This document shows, one piece after another, positions 63,001 to 64,000 of a stretch of DNA of 64,000 bases; the first letter of the stretch is position 1, and each line of letters starts with the position of its first letter. Origin of the DNA: Lepisosteus oculatus (lineage: Eukaryota > Chordata > Actinopteri > Semionotiformes > Lepisosteidae). Location of the stretch: NCBI RefSeq assembly GCF_040954835.1, contig NC_090703.1, positions 20,969,444-21,033,443 on the forward strand, in the 5' to 3' direction. The translations under genes and the position numbers were made by a program. The notes beneath the pieces were generated by a model that was not told the origin of the DNA, searched no databases, and saw only the letters and a program-made list of their open reading frames with translations.

Positions 63001-63754
63001 CTCTTTACCCAAAGCGTTGAGGGAGTATGGAATAACCTTCCTAGCCGTCTAGTTAAAGCTGGTACTCTTTAGGCTTTTCTTGAAGGCTTCCTTCAAGAAA
63101 CTGCTAGATGAGATCCTTAGATCAATTGCCTACAAACTGCCAAACAGGTGAGGTAGTCTGAATGGACTCCTTGTGTTAGAAAGCATTCTTATTGAAAGAA
63201 ACAGATTGCTAATTTTCTTAGTAAATACTAAGCTGTCAATTGTATTTCCAAGACAGATTAAAAAATAGAGTGTTTTGATTTTTGATTTTTTGGAAAGCCA
63301 ATTTTTATTTCAAGTCTATACAGTATATTCCTGCAAGAAGAATGGAAGCGTTTCTGTTACGTAATTCAAAACATGATCTGATTTTGTAAAAAACGTCCTT
63401 GATGAAATGCAAAAAAGCTGCCTAGTGATTCTGGAAAAAATAAATGTGAGGCAGTAGAGAGAAACAAAACTGTATACTTTTTTTCTGTGAGTTGTAAAAG
63501 TAAAATGCTAGAAAACCAGTAAAAATCCTTGAAAAAAACTACTGAGGGAAGATGACAGCTTAGAACGCAGAAGTGAAGAAAAGTGTGATGGACCAACTTA
63601 AGAGAGGCGGCAGGAAGTGGTTACCTTGGGCCAGGCGGCTTGGTTCTGTCACCTCTCGCTCATTCACTACGCAGATGCACCCTTTCACAGGCCGCAGGGT
63701 CACGACCCCTCCCTCGTTCACGATCTCACAACACACTCCGTCCACGGCCGGACC
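35137..63754 (-). CDS. STARD9: STARD9, StAR-related lipid transfer domain protein 9 (kinesin-3 family), 3' sixteen coding exons
   Basis: Spliced minus-strand gene, 5' incomplete. Coding exons in transcript order: 63754-63625, 62623-62541, 61994-61918, 58822-58641, 57497-57050, 56149-46820, 44615-44415, 43199-43016, 42067-41921, 41285-41183, 40570-40416, 39587-39523, 37953-37751, 37390-37311, 36282-36124, 35238-35137. Every junction has AG/GT borders and phases match throughout, giving 11,649 nt or 3,882 residues plus stop. Order of domains: C-terminal half of an FHA domain (residues 1-71 of the visible part), coiled-coil segments (about 97-306), a very long probably disordered serine-rich region (307-3416), a charged helical segment (3417-3545), and a START lipid-binding domain (about 3660-3882). 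STARD9/KIF16A is known as a centrosome-associated mitotic kinesin needed for spindle pole integrity. The motor exons lie past the right edge. No frameshift or internal stop was found, so the gene looks functional. Human STARD9 is about 4,700 residues. Confidence 0.93.
36124..36282 (-). CDS. STARD9: STARD9 START domain exon 5
   Basis: The exon encodes EGQFVLAMRSIYDESLPRPG, then VRGELLPSAWVLQPHTRDGK and EVTRVIYMTQ. The G-x-LLPSAWVLQP and T-x-VIYMTQ strands are typical of START domains. It is 53 codons in phase 0, between CCCTCAG and CAG|GTACGC. Confidence 0.93.
36798..37175 (+). pseudogene. Tc1/mariner transposase remnant in a STARD9 intron
   Basis: An open frame reads LKFARQHLGEDQGYVNNVLW, then TGETKVELFGHN, and later TLQQDNDPNHSGKSTKEWLK, SQSPELNSIQMLWGDLKQAV and ELKEFCKEEW-like sequence. 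These are the DDE-domain blocks of a Tc1-type transposase. A segment between FGHN and the QQDNDP block is missing. Gly stands at 36861-36863 where the family has the first catalytic Asp, and Gln at 37065-37067 where the last acidic residue is expected, so it is dead. It is on the strand opposite to STARD9, between its exons at 37311 and 36282. Confidence 0.85.
37311..37390 (-). CDS. STARD9: STARD9 START domain exon 4
   Basis: The exon encodes VYVVMDTSVCYLKQPRDFCC ISAEDKQ. The P-R-D-F sequence is a conserved START feature. The acceptor is TTCCCCAG and the donor CAG|GTGAGT in phase 0. Confidence 0.92.
37751..37953 (-). CDS. STARD9: STARD9 START domain exon 3 (core)
   Basis: The exon encodes KYQGLEQGVLVYYKPFSSPS, MHGFLGAAVIKQPLYSVWCM and IRDHSKTHLYHRAVKTAQAT. 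It contains strands of the START lipid-binding pocket (VLVYYKP; FLGAAVI; the VW-x-MI-x-D core). The acceptor is GACACCAG and the donor CTGG|GTGAGG in phase 1. Confidence 0.92.
39523..39587 (-). CDS. STARD9: STARD9 START domain exon 2
   Basis: This 65-nt exon encodes IRSASEGDLGNLFSGNSLGG W, ending in phase 2 within a lysine codon. The acceptor is CTTTCAG and the donor AA|GTAAGT. It fits between the first helix and the first strands of the START fold. Confidence 0.88.
40416..40570 (-). CDS. STARD9: STARD9 exon: start of the START domain
   Basis: The exon encodes DVRLEGPGFENSARQPLVPR, then SVNSISSVSGAYQEIAACTV and ACAMAE. The last 16 or so residues form the first helix of a START domain. The acceptor is TAACCCAG and the donor GAG|GTAGAA in phase 0. 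Confidence 0.88.
41183..41285 (-). CDS. STARD9: STARD9 exon preceding the START domain
   Basis: The exon encodes AAESSEERAERVRGRPTVRG and SQCSDAQRQWLSAH. The acceptor is CTTCTGCAG and the donor CACG|GTGAGT, ending in phase 1 to join an AT-starting exon (Asp). No domain of its own is visible; it is placed by phase and by neighbours. Confidence 0.85.
41921..42067 (-). CDS. STARD9: STARD9 serine-rich exon
   Basis: This 49-codon exon in phase 0 encodes AQDDLRFRTRISTSTLCTGS followed by SLSLSSGPTSGYNSS. The CT-x-S-SLSSG-x-TSGYNSS pattern is a conserved low-complexity stretch of STARD9 upstream of the START domain. The acceptor is CTCCCTAG and the donor CAG|GTACAT. Confidence 0.9.
42270..42587 (+). 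repeat. Dispersed repeat family A copy, nearly full length
   Basis: It runs from CATCCATTTTCTAACTAATT through AGGCAGGATACACC, GACACCAGTCTGTCG, CCAGAAGCCAATTAACC and ACAAACTCCACACAG to GAACCCAGGGCC and GCACCACCATGC. It lies in the STARD9 intron between 43016 and 42067, opposite to the gene. Confidence 0.8.
42786..43040 (-). repeat. STARD9: 38-bp minisatellite built from a STARD9 exon end and its 5' splice site
   Basis: On the minus strand a unit CCCTGTCCCAGATTCTCAGG|GTGAGTGTCC... recurs with period 38. Exon-like ends fall at 43016 (the real one), 42978, 42940, 42902, 42864 and 42825 (last spacing 39), followed by a degenerate half unit without a donor. Five units carry GTGAGT and one GTGGGT. 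The array thus starts inside coding sequence and extends about 230 bases into the intron. Confidence 0.95.
43016..43199 (-). CDS. STARD9: STARD9 helical exon with repeated 5' splice site
   Basis: The exon encodes QPKRLMAQCPSEIELLLRDY, GKAREEAKTEIARARDRLRK and RTEQEKKRLQQQALSQILR, a long charged helix just before the START region. The first donor is CAGG|GTGAGT in phase 0, matching the next exon. The last 20 or so exonic bases and the donor are the first unit of a 38-bp tandem array that runs into the intron, so the splice choice here may be ambiguous. Confidence 0.92.
44415..44615 (-). CDS. STARD9: STARD9 exon after the giant exon
   Basis: The exon encodes HKKSIEGLRQERETQLQRCR, then RARSLSPSKH and SRHREYLQQLRQGVVDSTR. 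The acceptor is CTGTAG and the donor CCG|GTACGG; phase 2 at both ends. The RRARSLSP and REYLQQLR elements match what I recall of the STARD9 C-terminal region. Confidence 0.9.
44616..46819. other. STARD9 intron after the giant exon
   Basis: 2.2 kb of AT-rich sequence containing the (ATT)n tract. No further exon or recognised repeat; open frames here lack domains. Confidence 0.5.
45034..45086. repeat. (ATT)n microsatellite in a STARD9 intron
   Basis: About 17 uninterrupted ATT units between the giant exon and the next exon. There is no SINE next to it, unlike the (AAT)n tract at 15.2 kb. Confidence 0.95.
46820..56149 (-). CDS. STARD9: STARD9 giant exon (9,330 nt, about 3,110 residues)
   Basis: This single exon is open from its acceptor (TTTTCCACAG) to its donor (GATAG|GTGGGTG); it enters and leaves in phase 2. 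It encodes a low-complexity, Ser/Glu/Lys-rich chain with islands that look conserved. These are SMYSLDSLSSAYTKALAEQL near 55.46 kb, the SWASLQNMSFHLSQLIHNTS segment near 48.75 kb, TQT-type motifs near 48.6 and 48.9 kb, and REPKDERAREIERLRKERAQ near 47.0 kb, leading into LNYGLGETDTLLKLLHTGAA. The ATG codons near the acceptor are intronic and are not the start. A giant coding exon in the tail is a known hallmark of vertebrate STARD9 genes. Its length without stops shows strong selection on an apparently disordered protein. Confidence 0.93.
57050..57497 (-). CDS. STARD9: STARD9 coiled-coil exon before the giant exon
   Basis: This 448-nt exon starts NQQWIQQESQRLANEERKTS. It carries the LC8-type sequence ELGVQTD, a basic helix (KRKKLVQQELLRHHALRRSE and a following RVRRKRLRYQLEKIARKRHF), and ends ADLLSRLYPNQTPIY. 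The donor TACAG|GTCTGC leaves phase 2, which joins directly to the giant exon (PIY-S-HFLARNKS). A longer exon ending is possible but gives no better donor. Confidence 0.88.
57589..57898 (+). repeat. Dispersed repeat family A copy in a STARD9 intron
   Basis: It runs TCCATCCATTTTCAAAGACC, AAGGCAGGGTACACCC, ATGCCAGTCCATTGCAGG, CCAGAAGCCAATTAAAC, GGAAAACATACAAACTGCAT and a degraded end. It lies 90 bases upstream of the exon at 57497. Confidence 0.8.
58043..58457 (+). repeat. 5S-SINE, 5'-truncated copy
   Basis: It begins within the body (GCTCACCCTGAAGTTTGTGT) and continues GCCGTCCTTCGGGTGAGACA to GTAAAGCGCTTTGAATAGAG and ATTATTATTG. The 5S-like head is absent. It lies in the same STARD9 intron as the family A copy at 57.6 kb, 184 bases upstream of the coiled-coil exon end. 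Confidence 0.8.
58641..58822 (-). CDS. STARD9: STARD9 coiled-coil exon (upstream)
   Basis: After a glycine-rich start (RAGGGGCWERSEAGAGG) the exon encodes a charged helix, RRQLAEQQRYVQSLREEIQ followed by SAQRRAERDLEWEQAHLQQQ, with heptad-like spacing typical of the coiled coil after the FHA domain in kinesin-3 proteins. The acceptor is CTCTGCAG and the donor ACA|GTAAGG, ending in phase 1. The exon is GC- and CpG-rich compared with its introns. Confidence 0.82.
58823..61917. other. STARD9 intron, 3.1 kb
   Basis: AT-rich. The only recognised sequence is a LINE-like piece near its high-coordinate end (61780-61870). No coding exon was found in it, and the flanking exons join in phase without one. 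Confidence 0.5.
61780..61870 (+). repeat. LINE fragment (L2/CR1-like ORF2 end)
   Basis: The plus-strand frame reads GTNYLDIVKADALVSFKNSL, matching the W-N-x-L-P...V-x-A-x-x-(L/V)-x-SFK end of L2/CR1-type proteins. It sits just 5' (plus sense) of the STARD9 exon at 61918. Confidence 0.55.
61918..61994 (-). CDS. STARD9: STARD9 small exon after the FHA domain
   Basis: This 77-nt exon encodes TSEVFLSSRELLSRHPETRP and five further residues. The acceptor is CCTTCAG and the donor AG|GTAGGT, ending in phase 2. It has no distinct domain and is supported mainly by exact phase agreement with both neighbours and by good splice signals. Confidence 0.75.
62541..62623 (-). CDS. STARD9: STARD9 exon: FHA domain, C-terminal end
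   Basis: The exon completes the split glycine and continues AVIVLGGGHRFRFNHP, then AEAAILRQRRQ. The motif L-G-x-G-x-x-F-R-F-N-H-P is the characteristic end of kinesin-3 FHA domains and identifies the family independently of the rest. The acceptor is CTCCCCAG and the donor CAG|GTGAGG; the exon ends in phase 0. Confidence 0.9.
62985..63195 (+). repeat. LINE 3'-end fragment (L2/CR1-like)
   Basis: It contains GAGTATGGAATAACCTTCCT, GTTAAAGCTGGTACTC, GCTAGATGAGATCCTTAGAT and GGTAGTCTGAATGGACTCCT, the plus-sense equivalent of the 11178-11370 and 27160-27400 copies. It lies in the intron that divides the FHA domain. Confidence 0.6.
63625..63754 (-). CDS. STARD9: STARD9 exon: FHA domain, middle part
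   Basis: The acceptor follows a T-rich tract ending in CTGCAG and the donor is AAG|GTAACC. The exon starts in phase 0 and ends in phase 1. It encodes GPAVDGVCCEIVNEG..., then a beta-strand-rich segment with VVTLRP and CVVNEREV. This is the FHA pattern of kinesin-3 proteins (GP-x-V, C-x-I, V-x-L-x-P, VN). The 5' part of the FHA domain must come from an exon beyond the window; I did not find it in the last 246 bases. Confidence 0.85.
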
Positions 63755-64000
63755 CTGCAGAACTAAACAACCCCCAGGACAGTTCATAAGACCTGGATGA
63801 AGCGGGTCCCATTCCCAACTTGTGGCAAAAGGTTGCAAAAGGGGTTAACACATCATAAACACTCCAATTCCCAAACTGCAGAAAAAGTTCTGCAAATTGG
63901 TGGTAGTGAGAAAGAGATCCTCATTCGTGTGTTCAGAAATGCAAATGGTGACACTGGAACAGCAGAGGTAATTGTACCCCTGGGAAATACAAGGCAAGAG

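Noticed and set aside
1..64000. CRISPR arrays, bacterial operons, prophage or plasmid functions
   Set aside because: Spliced vertebrate genes and eukaryotic repeats throughout; no array-like repeats other than the microsatellites and the 38-bp minisatellite.

Overview
This is vertebrate genomic DNA with spliced genes, GT-AG introns, and a dense load of old SINE, LINE and DNA-transposon fragments. The repeat types (5S-rRNA-derived SINEs with an L2/CR1-like tail, a Tc1-type transposase remnant, hAT-like non-autonomous elements) and the gene sequences suggest a ray-finned fish. A non-teleost such as a gar or bowfin is possible, but I cannot fix the species.

Three genes were recognised, all on the minus strand. 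(1) SPTB (erythroid-type beta-spectrin): only its 5' part is present. The exon with the start codon is at 9558-9725, a probable 5'UTR exon and CpG-rich promoter lie near 22.36-22.7 kb, and the actin-binding exons must lie beyond position 1. Intron 1 holds a compact GATA/CACCC cluster at 13.56-13.64 kb. (2) CHURC1 (Churchill zinc-binding protein): complete, four coding exons between 25383 and 28882, predicted 112 residues. (3) STARD9 (kinesin-3 family protein with a C-terminal START domain): the last 16 coding exons, from the FHA domain (63754) to the stop codon (35137). They encode 3,882 residues here, including a single uninterrupted 9,330-nt exon (46820-56149). The motor domain lies beyond the right edge.

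Layout: 1-9557 SPTB intron 2; 9726-22363 SPTB intron 1; 22.4-25.2 kb SPTB promoter and the gap to CHURC1; 25.2-28.9 kb CHURC1; 29-35 kb intergenic, including a three-layer nested repeat; 35.1-63.8 kb STARD9. The genes do not act in one pathway; what links them is conserved linkage. SPTB and CHURC1 are neighbours on human 14q23, while STARD9 is on human 15q15.

The most unusual feature is a 38-bp minisatellite (about 42786-43040) that begins on a STARD9 exon/intron junction. It repeats the end of the exon together with its 5' splice site, giving six donor-like sites in a row.
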